Made by a program: the position numbers and the translations under genes
Origin: Clostridia bacterium
GTDB lineage: Bacteria > Bacillota > Clostridia > Oscillospirales > Acutalibacteraceae
Reading direction: 5' to 3'
Length of the DNA stretch: 64,000 nt
NCBI GenBank assembly: GCA_017461235.1
Contig: JAFTYU010000030.1
Span: 40,863 to 104,862, forward strand
Part shown: positions 43,156 to 52,370 of the stretch, in pieces
Position numbering within the stretch: position 1 is the first letter of the stretch
How the letters are laid out: every line of letters begins with the position of its first letter
The notes under the pieces: model-generated
The model's database searches: none
What the model was told of the DNA's origin: nothing
Seen by the model: the letters and a program-made list of their open reading frames with translations, nothing else

Positions 43156-44224
43156 AAGGCTTCACCTTTTTAAAATAAATTATAAGCACCACAGGCAGAA
43201 CAATGACCGCAACAGCGTAAAGCCCTATTGTCAAAGGGCTGTAAGATACAAAACCGAATTTTTCCAGATCGCCTGAGATAATGCCGAGAACAATGCTCAC
43301 CACAAGGATTAAAATTACACACGTGCCTTTTTTGGAAACCTTCGGAAAAACCGTTTTAATGCAATTAATAACTGCAAGAAAATACAGAGAGATTTTTTCA
43401 ACAACGCACAGTATCCATATAGCCGTTTCAAGCGCATCCATACGTTCCAACAGACCGAATTTTGCCAATGTCACTGCAGTATATGTTGGAAAAAGCTGAG
43501 TATCCGCGAAAACGCCTAAGGTACCTACAGTAAAGAACAAAATAACGCTGAATGTCACACCGCTGAGAACTGCCCAGAAAATAAAGCTTTTTATTACCTT
43601 GCCTTTAATTCCCGGTAAAAAAAGAATAAGCGTTCCGATTTCAAATGCTTGCACGCAAAAAAGCAAGCTATCACGTATAAAACTGCCGACACCGTTTTCA
43701 AAAAGCGGTGTAAAATTAAGAAAATCCACATCACCCCAAAGAGAAATCATAACAAAACCCGTAACACCGACCACAATAACGGTAAATATTATTGCTGCCC
43801 GTGAAAGTGCACCGAGACCCAAAAGAGAAAGCAGACCGCACACCGTCACCAAGGCCATTATGAAAAGTGTCATATCATTGCCGGGAAAAAGCTCCGAACT
43901 GGCAAACAAGTCAAACCTTGCCAGAGTACGCAGTATGCCCGTAACCCATACAATCGCATACATCAAAGAGATAATCTTAAAAAAGACATTATCTTTAATT
44001 ACTGCCTTTTTACCCATTTTTTTCTCTTTATCAACCATTTTATGCAATACAAAAACAGGTATTGCAGCAACAATACTCACGACAATAAATACCAAGGGGC
44101 GTAAAAGAGAATCCGTCCGTGAAATACTGATTTCAGGCGACGATATATACATGAAAATACTGCTCAGTACCGAAAGATACAAAAGTGAAAAAAACTGTGG
44201 TGCAGACACACGTGATTTGTTCAT
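43130..44224 (-). CDS. Spore germination permease, GerB-type subunit
   Basis: This 364-aa protein has ten predicted membrane segments and belongs to the APC-type GerAB family (starting SAPQFFSLLYLSVLSSIFMY). GerB subunits carry the germinant binding pocket. The ribosome binding site is AAAGGATT. It lies 10 nt after the A subunit gene and overlaps the C subunit gene. Confidence 0.92.
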   Translation of the reverse strand: MNKSRVSAPQFFSLLYLSVLSSIFMYISSPEISISRTDSLLRPLVFIVVSIVAAIPVFVLHKMVDKEKKMGKKAVIKDNVFFKIISLMYAIVWVTGILRTLARFDLFASSELFPGNDMTLFIMALVTVCGLLSLLGLGALSRAAIIFTVIVVGVTGFVMISLWGDVDFLNFTPLFENGVGSFIRDSLLFCVQAFEIGTLILFLPGIKGKVIKSFIFWAVLSGVTFSVILFFTVGTLGVFADTQLFPTYTAVTLAKFGLLERMDALETAIWILCVVEKISLYFLAVINCIKTVFPKVSKKGTCVILILVVSIVLGIISGDLEKFGFVSYSPLTIGLYAVAVIVLPVVLIIYFKKVKPYEENFENN

Positions 44225-44234
44225 AGTTAATCCT

Positions 44235-45734
44235 TTATTTGTTTTTAAATTTTAATTTATTGATATCAAAAATATTTTTCCCTAATTTTTCCATACTTAT
44301 ACGCACAAGTGAATCTCTCAACATTTCTTTTTTGAACGGAGAAACGGGTGCAAGGAACGGAATACCGTAATCGGTCATTGAAGCAAGGCTGATAACTAAC
44401 GCCGCCGCACCGATCATAATGCCGTAAAGTCCCGTAGCACCACCTATAACTATGAAGATTATTCGCAAAACGGAAATGGGTTGATACAAATCCGATGAAA
44501 CGAGAGAACAAATTGCCGTTAAAGCCACAATTATCAGCATCGGCGCACCAATGAGACCTGCCGTAACCGCCGCATCACCTATAACGAGTGCACCCACTAT
44601 ACTGACGGCGTGCCCGATGGATTTCGGCATACGAAGACCTGCCTCGCGCACGGTTTCGTAAACGAAGTGGATAATGAGTGCTTCAAGTGTCAGAGTAAAC
44701 AAGGTATTACTCTCCATAACAACAATATTATAAAGCATATCGTCAGGTAACATCTCCTGATGAAACAAGCCAACCGCAACAAAAATTCCCGGTAAAAACA
44801 CGCTTATCAAAAATGCAAGAAAACGTACTATGCGCATAAAGGTTGCAAAAAACGGCCGGTTAATATAGTCATCAAGTGTCTGAAAATTTTCTATAAAAAG
44901 CCGCGGCACTATAAGTGCAAAGGGTGTACCGTCAATTATTATGCCGATTTTACCCTCGCATATTTTTGCAGCGAAGGTATCAGGACGTTCCGTCTGACCC
45001 ACCATTGTAAAAAATGAAAGTCTTTTTGTATCAAGGGCTTTTCTCAGATAACCTGCGCCAAGAACCGTATCCATATCAATTCCGTTAAGTCTTGATTTGA
45101 CCTCATTCAGGATATCGGGGTCAACACGCCCTTTCATATAACATAACAGTATTCTCGTTTTACTTTTCAGACCGTGCTCCTGCATCTCAATGGTGAAATC
45201 GGATGTACAAAGGCGTTTTCTCACAAGGGTAAGATTAGTTTTCATATTCTCTGTGAACCCTTCCCGAGAGCCGAACTCCTGAACGTCTGTATCAGGTTCT
45301 GAAATCGCCCTTTCAGGTATTGCCTGAACGCCGAAAATAACACATTCCTTTGACCCTTCGACGAAAATCAGCAACGTTCCGCGCAAAAGCATGTCAACGG
45401 CAATGTCAAGGCTTGTTTCTTTTTTCTGTTCCGTTCCGCATATTATATTGTCACAAATAAACTCAAGCTCTTCACCTTCCGGAAGAGTGCCGTCATAACT
45501 CAACAAAGGTCTTATGGCATTATCCGCAATCTTCTGGGAATTACAAAGTCCGTCACAATTTGCAAAAACTATACATTTGCCTGCACAATAGCCTTTTTTA
45601 ACAACAATATCGAAGCTGCCTTTGAAGGCTTTTTTTATAATCCTTCCGTTTTCAACTGCATTCTCTCTCACCGCACCGAAGGTTGTTGGTTTTATATCAT
45701 CCACATCAATAAAAAATTTATTATTTTCTGCCAT
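44235..45734 (-). CDS. Spore germination protein, GerA-type subunit
   Basis: This 499-aa protein has a soluble N-terminal domain (about residues 1-290) and a C-terminal membrane domain with about five segments. Family motifs include DPDILNEVKSRLNGIDMDTV, GKIGIIIDGTPFALIVP and REAGLRMPKSIGHAVSIVGALVIGDAAV. With the B and C subunits it forms a germinant receptor. It is the first gene of the operon, divergent from the DUF421 gene. Confidence 0.95.
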   Translation of the reverse strand: MAENNKFFIDVDDIKPTTFGAVRENAVENGRIIKKAFKGSFDIVVKKGYCAGKCIVFANCDGLCNSQKIADNAIRPLLSYDGTLPEGEELEFICDNIICGTEQKKETSLDIAVDMLLRGTLLIFVEGSKECVIFGVQAIPERAISEPDTDVQEFGSREGFTENMKTNLTLVRKRLCTSDFTIEMQEHGLKSKTRILLCYMKGRVDPDILNEVKSRLNGIDMDTVLGAGYLRKALDTKRLSFFTMVGQTERPDTFAAKICEGKIGIIIDGTPFALIVPRLFIENFQTLDDYINRPFFATFMRIVRFLAFLISVFLPGIFVAVGLFHQEMLPDDMLYNIVVMESNTLFTLTLEALIIHFVYETVREAGLRMPKSIGHAVSIVGALVIGDAAVTAGLIGAPMLIIVALTAICSLVSSDLYQPISVLRIIFIVIGGATGLYGIMIGAAALVISLASMTDYGIPFLAPVSPFKKEMLRDSLVRISMEKLGKNIFDINKLKFKNK

Positions 45735-45814
45735 TTTATCACCACACTTGTTTTTTCCCTTTACAAAAAGAATATACGGATAAAAAGCGGTTAAAACAAA
45801 ATCGGTGAAGAAAT

Positions 45815-46489
45815 ATGATTTCAGTTATTATAAGAACCTTTATCATTTATTGTGTAGTAACAATTTTTATGCGTATGATGGGAAAAAGACAATTAGGCGA
45901 GCTCCAACCCGGCGAGTTGGTCATAACCTTGCTTATTTCAGAAATTGCAACAACGCCCATTGTCGACAACACCCTTCCCCTGCTCAACAGTATTATTCCC
46001 CTGATGCTGCTTGTAGGATTTGAAATTGTCACTTCCGTTATTGAAATGAAAAGCGTCAGATTCAGATATTTAGTTGACGGCAAACCCATCACCGTTATAA
46101 AAAACGGTGAGCTGCAACAGAAAAAGTTGAAAAAACTGCGCTTTACCGTTAACGATATTCTTGGGGCATTACGCCAGAAGGATGTTTTTGACATTGAAGA
46201 TGTTCAGTACGCAGTGGTTGAAACCAACGGTACTCTTTCCGTACTTCTTAAACCCGAAAAGCGCAACTCAACACCAAAGAACTATAACATTCCCGAAAAA
46301 GACACGGGTATGCCCTGTCCCGTAATAGTTGACGGAAAAATAATCGAAACCAATTTTGATGATTGCGGTGTTTCCGCAGAAGAAATACTTTCAAAAATGC
46401 GTTTTGATAAGCTGCAACAAAAAAACATACTGCTTATGACTGTTGATAAAGACAAAAATTACTGTATCATAACAAAGAAGGAGTTTTGA
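45815..46489 (+). CDS. DUF421 (YetF-like) membrane protein
   Basis: This 224-aa protein has three N-terminal membrane segments with the motif MRMMGKRQLGELQPGELVITLL. Two cytoplasmic DUF421 beta domains follow (about residues 85-215, with GELQQKKLKKLRFTVNDILGALR and DVFDIEDVQYAVVE). In spore-formers such proteins are often made during sporulation, and some affect germination. It is followed directly by a DUF4363 gene. The exact role is unknown. Confidence 0.9.
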   Translation: MISVIIRTFIIYCVVTIFMRMMGKRQLGELQPGELVITLLISEIATTPIVDNTLPLLNSIIPLMLLVGFEIVTSVIEMKSVRFRYLVDGKPITVIKNGELQQKKLKKLRFTVNDILGALRQKDVFDIEDVQYAVVETNGTLSVLLKPEKRNSTPKNYNIPEKDTGMPCPVIVDGKIIETNFDDCGVSAEEILSKMRFDKLQQKNILLMTVDKDKNYCIITKKEF

Positions 46490-46870
46490 ATGAAAAGACT
46501 TATTCCTGCGGTTATAATGATTTGTGTCACAATTATTTTAGGTATAATATCGTTAATGTACATTGATAAAGCAGATGAAACTATGACAACGGCGGCAGAT
46601 AAAATATTAAAATACGCCAACGAAGAAAATTACGAAAAGCTGAATGAATCCGTTGACGATGCACTCTCTCTATGGAACAGAAAGAAGCCTGTTCTTAATA
46701 TTTTTTTAGGACAGAAGGAAACTAACGAAATAACATCACACCTTATGATGGTCAGACAATTTTCCCTGGAAGGTGATAAAGCTTCGGTAATTTTATACAC
46801 CTATGAATTCAAGACCTCATTGGACCGCATAAAAAGAACCAACGAACCGTCCCTGAGCACAATTTTTTAA
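46490..46870 (+). CDS. DUF4363-like small membrane protein
   Basis: This 126-aa protein has one N-terminal membrane segment (about residues 5-25) and a helical domain outside, with ILKYANEENYEKLNESVDDALSLW. It starts on the base after the DUF421 stop codon, so the two are cotranslated. Neighbouring DUF421 and DUF4363 genes are common in clostridia, which supports the family call. The function is unknown. Confidence 0.75.
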   Translation: MKRLIPAVIMICVTIILGIISLMYIDKADETMTTAADKILKYANEENYEKLNESVDDALSLWNRKKPVLNIFLGQKETNEITSHLMMVRQFSLEGDKASVILYTYEFKTSLDRIKRTNEPSLSTIF

Positions 46871-46937
46871 ATGAACGGTTAATTGTTCACAATATTTTTC
46901 AGTCCGAATATGATATATCGAGAGGACTGATTATTAA

Positions 46938-47798
46938 ATGAACGAAAAAACAATTCTTATTCTCGGCGGTGACAACCGTTCACTGTATTTAGGAGAATAC
47001 CTTGAAAAACAACATTTTCATGTCTGCTACTATGCTTTCAATCAGGCGGATTGCTACGAAAGCCTTACGGATGCCGTAAATGATGCCGATTTTATAATAC
47101 TGCCCTTACCGCTTACCCGTGACCGACTGACACTCAACGCCGTGCTTTTTGACGGAACAGTGTCCCTTGCGGACATATACGCCTGCGCTGTTTCGGGTAA
47201 AATGTTTTTAGGCGGCAGGATGCCCAAAAGCTTTTGTGAAGAGCTTGATGCACGCGGGGCGGTGTGGTGTGACTACTTTGAACTCGACGAATTGGCAATA
47301 TACAACGCCGTGCCTACTGCAGAAGGAGTTTTGCAGATACTGATTGAAGAATTGCCCATTACAATACACGGTATGAACTGCGCTGTGGCAGGCTACGGAA
47401 AAGTGGGTAAAATACTCGCACAGACACTTAAATCCTTAGGGGCAAACGTAACGATTTTTGCAAGAAAACAAAAAGATTTTGCAGATGCCTTCGCTAAAAA
47501 GATAATTCCGAAAAGCTTCACTTCGTTGTCCGATGAACTCCACACTTTTGACACACTCATAAACACCGTTCCTTACAGAGTTCTGGGTGCAAAGGAGCTC
47601 GATAATCTCAACCCTGAATGTGTTTTGGTGGAGATTGCATCCGCTCCCTTCGGTATTGATTTTCAAGCCGCCAAAGAAAGGGCTTTCACGGTAATAAAAG
47701 CAGGCTCACTCCCCGGTAAGGTTGCGCCGAAATCCGCCGGCGAAATAATCGGTCGCTCAATTCTTCCCATAATACGAGCGAGGGGGTCAGCAGATTGA
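46938..47798 (+). CDS. dpaA: Dipicolinate synthase subunit A
   Basis: This 286-aa protein is the dehydrogenase-like subunit (SpoVFA) that turns dihydroxy-tetrahydrodipicolinate into dipicolinic acid in the mother cell. The N-terminal ILILGGDNRSLYLGEYL and the internal Rossmann motif AVAGYGKVGKILAQTLKSLGA are characteristic. The start follows AGAGGA. The B subunit gene overlaps the stop codon by 4 nt. Confidence 0.95.
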   Translation: MNEKTILILGGDNRSLYLGEYLEKQHFHVCYYAFNQADCYESLTDAVNDADFIILPLPLTRDRLTLNAVLFDGTVSLADIYACAVSGKMFLGGRMPKSFCEELDARGAVWCDYFELDELAIYNAVPTAEGVLQILIEELPITIHGMNCAVAGYGKVGKILAQTLKSLGANVTIFARKQKDFADAFAKKIIPKSFTSLSDELHTFDTLINTVPYRVLGAKELDNLNPECVLVEIASAPFGIDFQAAKERAFTVIKAGSLPGKVAPKSAGEIIGRSILPIIRARGSAD

Positions 47799-48370
47799 AA
47801 ACAATCGGCTTTGCTATATGCGGTTCATTCTGTACATTTAAAACCGTAGTTAAAGAAATTGAAAGATTAAAGAAGCTCGAATATAACGTAATACCAATAA
47901 TGTCGGAAAACTCATATTCTCTTGACACAAGGTTCGGCGACGCGGTGTATTGGCGTTCCGTAATCAAGGACATCACAGGAAACGATATTATTCATACCAT
48001 ACCAAAAGCCGAACCGATAGGTCCTAAAAAATTATTGGATGCCCTTGTTATTGCACCGTGTACGGGAAACACCCTTGCAAAGCTTGCTACGGGCGTTACG
48101 GATACCTGCGTCACACTTGCGGCAAAAGCACATCTCAGGAACGGCAGACCGCTTATTATTGCACCATCCACAAACGATGCTCTTGCAAATGCCGCAAAAA
48201 ACATAGGCGCGTTGCTTAACTACAAAAACATATATTTTGTCCCTTACGGTCAGGATAGTTTTTCGGGAAAACCAAACTCAATGGTTGCAGACTTTTCGCT
48301 TATTCCCGACACGCTTGACTACGCTTTCAAGGGTGTTCAGATACAACCATTGATTTTACCGCCGCAATAA
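47795..48370 (+). CDS. dpaB: Dipicolinate synthase subunit B
   Basis: This 191-aa flavoprotein-like subunit (SpoVFB) of dipicolinate synthase has the FMN-fold motifs FAICGSFCTF, LVIAPCTGNTLAKLATGVTD and PLIIAPSTNDALA. The start is TTG at 47795, overlapping the dpaA TGA and preceded by GAGGGGG. Both subunits together load spores with dipicolinic acid, so this organism makes it by the dpaAB route rather than the Etf route of some clostridia. Confidence 0.95.
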   Translation: MKTIGFAICGSFCTFKTVVKEIERLKKLEYNVIPIMSENSYSLDTRFGDAVYWRSVIKDITGNDIIHTIPKAEPIGPKKLLDALVIAPCTGNTLAKLATGVTDTCVTLAAKAHLRNGRPLIIAPSTNDALANAAKNIGALLNYKNIYFVPYGQDSFSGKPNSMVADFSLIPDTLDYAFKGVQIQPLILPPQ

Positions 48371-48414
48371 CGCGGCATACATAAGTATATTTTGGTAAAA
48401 ATGAGAAAAAACTA

Positions 48415-48443
48415 TTTACAAAAAACAAAACATATTATATAAT
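48415..48443 (+). promoter_or_regulatory. Promoter of the riboswitch-controlled ATPase
   Basis: TTTACA (48415-48420), exactly 17 nt, and TATAAT (48438-48443). Transcription would begin near 48450, directly before the aptamer. Confidence 0.75.
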
Positions 48444-48451
48444 TGTTTTTA

Positions 48452-48538
48452 TAAAAGGGAGTAACTCGTGCCACGCGGTACGGTACCGCTCGTCATTACG
48501 GCAATAGCCCGACGGTGCCTTAAAGAGTGAGACTTTTA
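48452..48538 (+). ncRNA. yybP-ykoY manganese riboswitch
   Basis: The aptamer has P1 from TAAAAG (48452-48457) and CTTTTA (48533-48538), the conserved GGGAGTAA 5' loop, the TCGTCATTACGGC internal segment and GTGAGAC before P1 closes. These are the hallmark features of the family, which senses Mn2+. The P1 3' strand is also the 5' strand of the following terminator, so ligand binding should prevent termination and turn the ATPase gene on. Confidence 0.85.
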
Positions 48539-48572
48539 CCGCACTCAAACGGTAAAGGTCTTTTATTTTTTA
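48531..48572 (+). terminator. Riboswitch-controlled terminator
   Basis: GACTTTTACCG (48531-48541) pairs with CGGTAAAGGTC (48550-48560) with one G-U pair, followed by TTTTATTTTTT. It competes with aptamer helix P1 for CTTTTA. Confidence 0.85.
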
Positions 48573-48597
48573 CTCTCTTGAAAAAGAAAGGAAATGG

Positions 48598-51285
48598 ATG
48601 CAAATGAAGCACTATCTTGAATCTGCAGAAGCCGTATTTAAGGAAGTTAATTCATCCGAAGTCGGTCTTACGTCTGCAGAAGCTGCCGCAAGACTCGAAA
48701 AAAACGGTAAAAACAAGCTTGCTGAAGCTAAAAAAGACTCAACAATCAAAAAGTTCTTCGACCAGATGAAGGACCCCATGATCATCATCCTTCTCGTTGC
48801 CGCAGTTGTTTCTGCCGCCGTAGAGATGATAGAAGCAGGAAAATTCGTCACACCCACTGACTCAATCATCATTCTTGTTGTTGTTCTTATTAACGCTCTT
48901 CTCGGTGTTATTCAGGAAAACAAAGCGGAAAAAGCTGTTGAAGCTTTACAGAAAATGTCCGCCGCAACCACAAAAACACTTCGTGACGGTAAAGTCGAAA
49001 ACATCAAGAGCGAAGATCTTGTTGTAGGTGACGTTATTCTTCTTGACGCAGGTGACGCTATTCCTGCGGACTGCCGTATTTTTGAATGCGCAAGCATGAA
49101 AATCGAAGAAGCCGCTCTTACAGGTGAAAGCGTACCCGTTACAAAGCTCATTAACGCTCTTCTCGGAAAAGACGAAAATGAAATTCCGCTCGGCGACCGT
49201 AAAAATATGGCTTATATGGGTTCAACACTCGTTTACGGACGTGGTAAGGCCGTTGTTGTTGCTACGGGTATGGATACCGAAATGGGTAAAATCGCTACCG
49301 CCATTTCTACAGCGGAAGAAAACAAAACCCCGCTTGAAATTAAACTCGAACAGCTTTCAAAAATTCTTACAAAGCTCGTTATCGGTGTTTGTCTTGTTAT
49401 TTTTGCATACAACCTTATAGCAAAGTTCTTCCTTGCAGACGGTGCGCAGTTCTTTGACGTTGCACTTCATTCCTTCATAACCGCTATTGCTCTTGCCGTT
49501 GCGGCTATCCCCGAAGGTCTTGTTGCGGTTATGACTATTGTTCTTTCAATAGGCGTTACAAACATGTCTAAAAAGAATGCTATTATTCGTAAAATGAACG
49601 CTGTTGAAACACTCGGTTGTACACAGATTATCTGTTCGGATAAAACCGGTACTCTTACACAGAACGTAATGACCGTTGTTGACCATTACGCAGAAGATGA
49701 AAAATTCCTTGCTACGGCTATGGCTCTTTGCACCAATGCCGAAGTAGAAGAAGACGGTAAAGGCACAGGCGAGCCTGATGAAGTTGCTCTTATCAACTAT
49801 GCCGCAACACTCGGTCTTAAAAAAGCAGACCTTGTTGCCGCTAACCCCAGAGCAGGCGAAGTTCCCTTTGACTCTGGAAGAAAGATGATGTCAACCGTTC
49901 ACGCTGTTGACGGCAAATTCGTTCAGTACACCAAAGGTGCTCCCGACGAAATTCTCAAAAAGTGTACAAAGGCTTATGTTAACGGCGAAATTGTTGATAT
50001 TAACGACGATATTCTCAAAAAAGCCGCAGAAGAAAACACAAGAATGGGTAACAAAGCCCTTCGCGTATTTGCAGTTGCTTTCAAAGAGTACGCTTCTGCT
50101 CCCGAGGTTTATGACTCCGCATCACTTGACAATGATCTGATTTTCATCGGTCTTACAGGTATGATTGACCCTGTTCGACCCGAAGTTAAAGATGCTATCG
50201 TTGAATGCCGCGGCGCAGGTATCACACCTATTATGATTACAGGTGACCACATCAACACCGCAAAAGCTATCGCACGTGAGCTTGGTATCCTTACAGATGA
50301 TTCACAGGCGATGATGGGTGCCGATATCGACAAATACTCAGACGAAGAATTTGAAAAAATCGTTGAAAACGTATTCGTTTACGCACGTGTTCAGCCTGAA
50401 CACAAAACAAGAATCGTTAACGCTTGGAAGGCTAAGGGCTACGTTACCGCTATGACAGGTGACGGTGTTAACGACGCACCCTCTATCAAGAGTGCCGATA
50501 TAGGTGTCGGTATGGGTATCACGGGTACCGATGTTACAAAGAATGTTGCCGATATGGTTCTTACAGACGATAACTTCGCAACTATTGTTTCCGCAGTCGG
50601 CGAAGGCAGAAGAATTTACGACAACATCCGTAAGGCTATTCAGTTCCTTCTCGGTTCTAACCTTTCTGAAGTTCTTTCAATTTTCTATTCAACAATTATG
50701 AACTTCACAATCCTTATGCCTTCTCACCTTCTCTTCATTAACCTTGTTACAGACAGTATTCCTGCTCTTGCTCTCGGTCTTGAAAAACCCGAAGCCGACA
50801 TTATGAGAAGAAAGCCCAGAAGCAAGAATGACGGTATCTTCGCCGGTGGCTTAGGTATAGACTGTGCATATCAGGGTATCCTTGTAAGCATCCTTACAGT
50901 TGTTGCTTTCTATGTAGGTGAATTCCTTGATACAGGTCACCTTAAGTTAGGTAACTTTGAAGATAACACCGAAGGTATGACAATGGCATTCTTCACAATG
51001 GCTATGTGCGAAATCTTCCACTCCTTCAATATGCGTTCACAGCGCGGTTCTGCAATCGGTATGGTATTCAAGGGTCACCACAACGTAGCTCTTTACGGTG
51101 CTATGCTTGGTTCATTCGCTCTCACAACTCTTGTTGTTCAGGTTCCCTTTATCGCTTCTATATTCCACTTTGAACCCCTTCCCTGGGATGCATACTTCAT
51201 TTCACTCGGTCTTGCATTCCTCATTATACCGATTGTTGAAATCATCAAGCTCTTGCAGAGAAAACTCGGTAAAAAACACGATTAA
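48598..51285 (+). CDS. P-type cation-transporting ATPase (Ca2+/Mn2+ type)
   Basis: This 895-aa type II P-type ATPase has the actuator TGES motif (EAALTGESVPV), phosphorylation site CSDKTGTLT, nucleotide-binding KGAPDEIL and hinge MTGDGVNDAPSIK. It has about ten membrane helices. The M4 motif AIPEGLVAV and M6 NLVTDSIPALALG are typical of Ca2+ and Mn2+ pumps. The manganese riboswitch in its leader argues that it exports Mn2+, as for related riboswitch-controlled ATPases in lactococci. The ATG at 48598 follows AAGGA. The terminator is at 51295-51334. Confidence 0.95.
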   Translation: MQMKHYLESAEAVFKEVNSSEVGLTSAEAAARLEKNGKNKLAEAKKDSTIKKFFDQMKDPMIIILLVAAVVSAAVEMIEAGKFVTPTDSIIILVVVLINALLGVIQENKAEKAVEALQKMSAATTKTLRDGKVENIKSEDLVVGDVILLDAGDAIPADCRIFECASMKIEEAALTGESVPVTKLINALLGKDENEIPLGDRKNMAYMGSTLVYGRGKAVVVATGMDTEMGKIATAISTAEENKTPLEIKLEQLSKILTKLVIGVCLVIFAYNLIAKFFLADGAQFFDVALHSFITAIALAVAAIPEGLVAVMTIVLSIGVTNMSKKNAIIRKMNAVETLGCTQIICSDKTGTLTQNVMTVVDHYAEDEKFLATAMALCTNAEVEEDGKGTGEPDEVALINYAATLGLKKADLVAANPRAGEVPFDSGRKMMSTVHAVDGKFVQYTKGAPDEILKKCTKAYVNGEIVDINDDILKKAAEENTRMGNKALRVFAVAFKEYASAPEVYDSASLDNDLIFIGLTGMIDPVRPEVKDAIVECRGAGITPIMITGDHINTAKAIARELGILTDDSQAMMGADIDKYSDEEFEKIVENVFVYARVQPEHKTRIVNAWKAKGYVTAMTGDGVNDAPSIKSADIGVGMGITGTDVTKNVADMVLTDDNFATIVSAVGEGRRIYDNIRKAIQFLLGSNLSEVLSIFYSTIMNFTILMPSHLLFINLVTDSIPALALGLEKPEADIMRRKPRSKNDGIFAGGLGIDCAYQGILVSILTVVAFYVGEFLDTGHLKLGNFEDNTEGMTMAFFTMAMCEIFHSFNMRSQRGSAIGMVFKGHHNVALYGAMLGSFALTTLVVQVPFIASIFHFEPLPWDAYFISLGLAFLIIPIVEIIKLLQRKLGKKHD

Positions 51286-51294
51286 ACAAATATC

Positions 51295-51334
51295 AAAAGG
51301 AGCTGTAAAAACTTTTGTTTTTACAGCTCCTTTT
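51295..51334 (+). terminator. Terminator after the cation ATPase gene
   Basis: AAAAGGAGCTGTAAAAA (51295-51311) pairs perfectly with TTTTTACAGCTCCTTTT (51318-51334). Confidence 0.9.
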
Positions 51335-51335
51335 A

Positions 51336-51363
51336 TTGACTATTCGGTAAAATATGGTATTAT
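51336..51363 (+). promoter_or_regulatory. Promoter of the phosphatase-family gene
   Basis: TTGACT (51336-51341), a 16-nt spacer and TATTAT (51358-51363), directly after the preceding terminator. Confidence 0.55.
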
Positions 51364-51404
51364 ATTATATAGTTATGATTACAAAGAATAAGGAGTGATT
51401 GATT

Positions 51405-52304
51405 ATGTCAGGTTCACTTGTTTCCGGACTTGGTGCGATACTTATGGCTTTTTTTACTTTATTATCATCAATTTTCGGAATTGCTCAGAACAAACCCGAC
51501 AATTCTGTTATTCAAGGTTTTGAAACCAAGGAGGAAAGCGTTATGCGTATTATGTCATTTAACATCCGTTGTGCCAATGTTGGCTCTGACACATGGGAAG
51601 ACCGAATCGGTATAGTTTCACAGACTATGCTCGACAGTGAGGCTGATTCTATAGGCGTTCAGGAAGCTACTCCGGAATGGATGGCAGCACTCAAAGAAAC
51701 TGTTGGTGAAAAGTACGCTTATGTTGGTGTAGGTCGTGATGACGGCGATAACGAAGGCGAATATTCTGCAGTTTTTTATATGAAAGATAAATATAACGTT
51801 GTTGACAGCGGTACCTTCTGGCTTTCCGAAACACCGGATAAAGTTTCCTTCGGTTGGGATGCCGCCTGCCGACGTGTTTGCACCTGGGTTGTTCTTGAAA
51901 ACAAAGCAACAGGTGAAAAATACGTTCACCTTAACAGTCACTTTGACCACATCGGTATTTCCGCAAGAAAGAACAGTGTTGACCTGATTCTTGATAAAGC
52001 ATCTGAATATGCGGATTTACCTGTTGTTTTCACTGCAGATATGAACGTAAGACAAGGTAGCGACAACTACAATCAGTTTGTCGATTCAGGTATCTTGCGC
52101 GATACAAAGTTCGATACTTCCGACACTATGAACTACTGTACATACCACGATACAAAGCCTGAAAAACACTCTAAGGACGTTATCGACTACGTTATGGTAA
52201 ATGATAACTTTGATACAATGGCTTATCGCGTTGTCACGGAAGGTATTGACGGCAGATTCGTTTCTGACCACTATCCTGTTTATGCGGATATTGTTATAAA
52301 ATAA
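51405..52304 (+). CDS. Endonuclease/exonuclease/phosphatase family protein
   Basis: This 299-aa protein starts with a hydrophobic segment (about residues 5-27) that should export or anchor it. The EEP fold follows, with MRIMSFNIRC, the metal ligand Glu in SIGVQEAT, SHFDHIG, TADMNV and the C-terminal SDHYPV. The family cleaves phosphodiester bonds in nucleic acids, phosphoinositides or sphingomyelin. The substrate here is unknown, but an extracellular location is likely. The ATG at 51405 follows AAGGAG. Confidence 0.87.
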   Translation: MSGSLVSGLGAILMAFFTLLSSIFGIAQNKPDNSVIQGFETKEESVMRIMSFNIRCANVGSDTWEDRIGIVSQTMLDSEADSIGVQEATPEWMAALKETVGEKYAYVGVGRDDGDNEGEYSAVFYMKDKYNVVDSGTFWLSETPDKVSFGWDAACRRVCTWVVLENKATGEKYVHLNSHFDHIGISARKNSVDLILDKASEYADLPVVFTADMNVRQGSDNYNQFVDSGILRDTKFDTSDTMNYCTYHDTKPEKHSKDVIDYVMVNDNFDTMAYRVVTEGIDGRFVSDHYPVYADIVIK

Positions 52305-52324
52305 AACACAGCAACACAAACTAA

Positions 52325-52365
52325 AAGTTCCATTCAAAAAGCTCTTCGTTTTTTGAATGGAACTT
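52325..52365. terminator. Bidirectional terminator
   Basis: AAGTTCCATTCAAAAA (52325-52340) pairs with TTTTTTGAATGGAACTT (52349-52365), followed by AATTTTTATTTTTT, between convergent genes. Confidence 0.85.
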
Positions 52366-52370
52366 AATTT

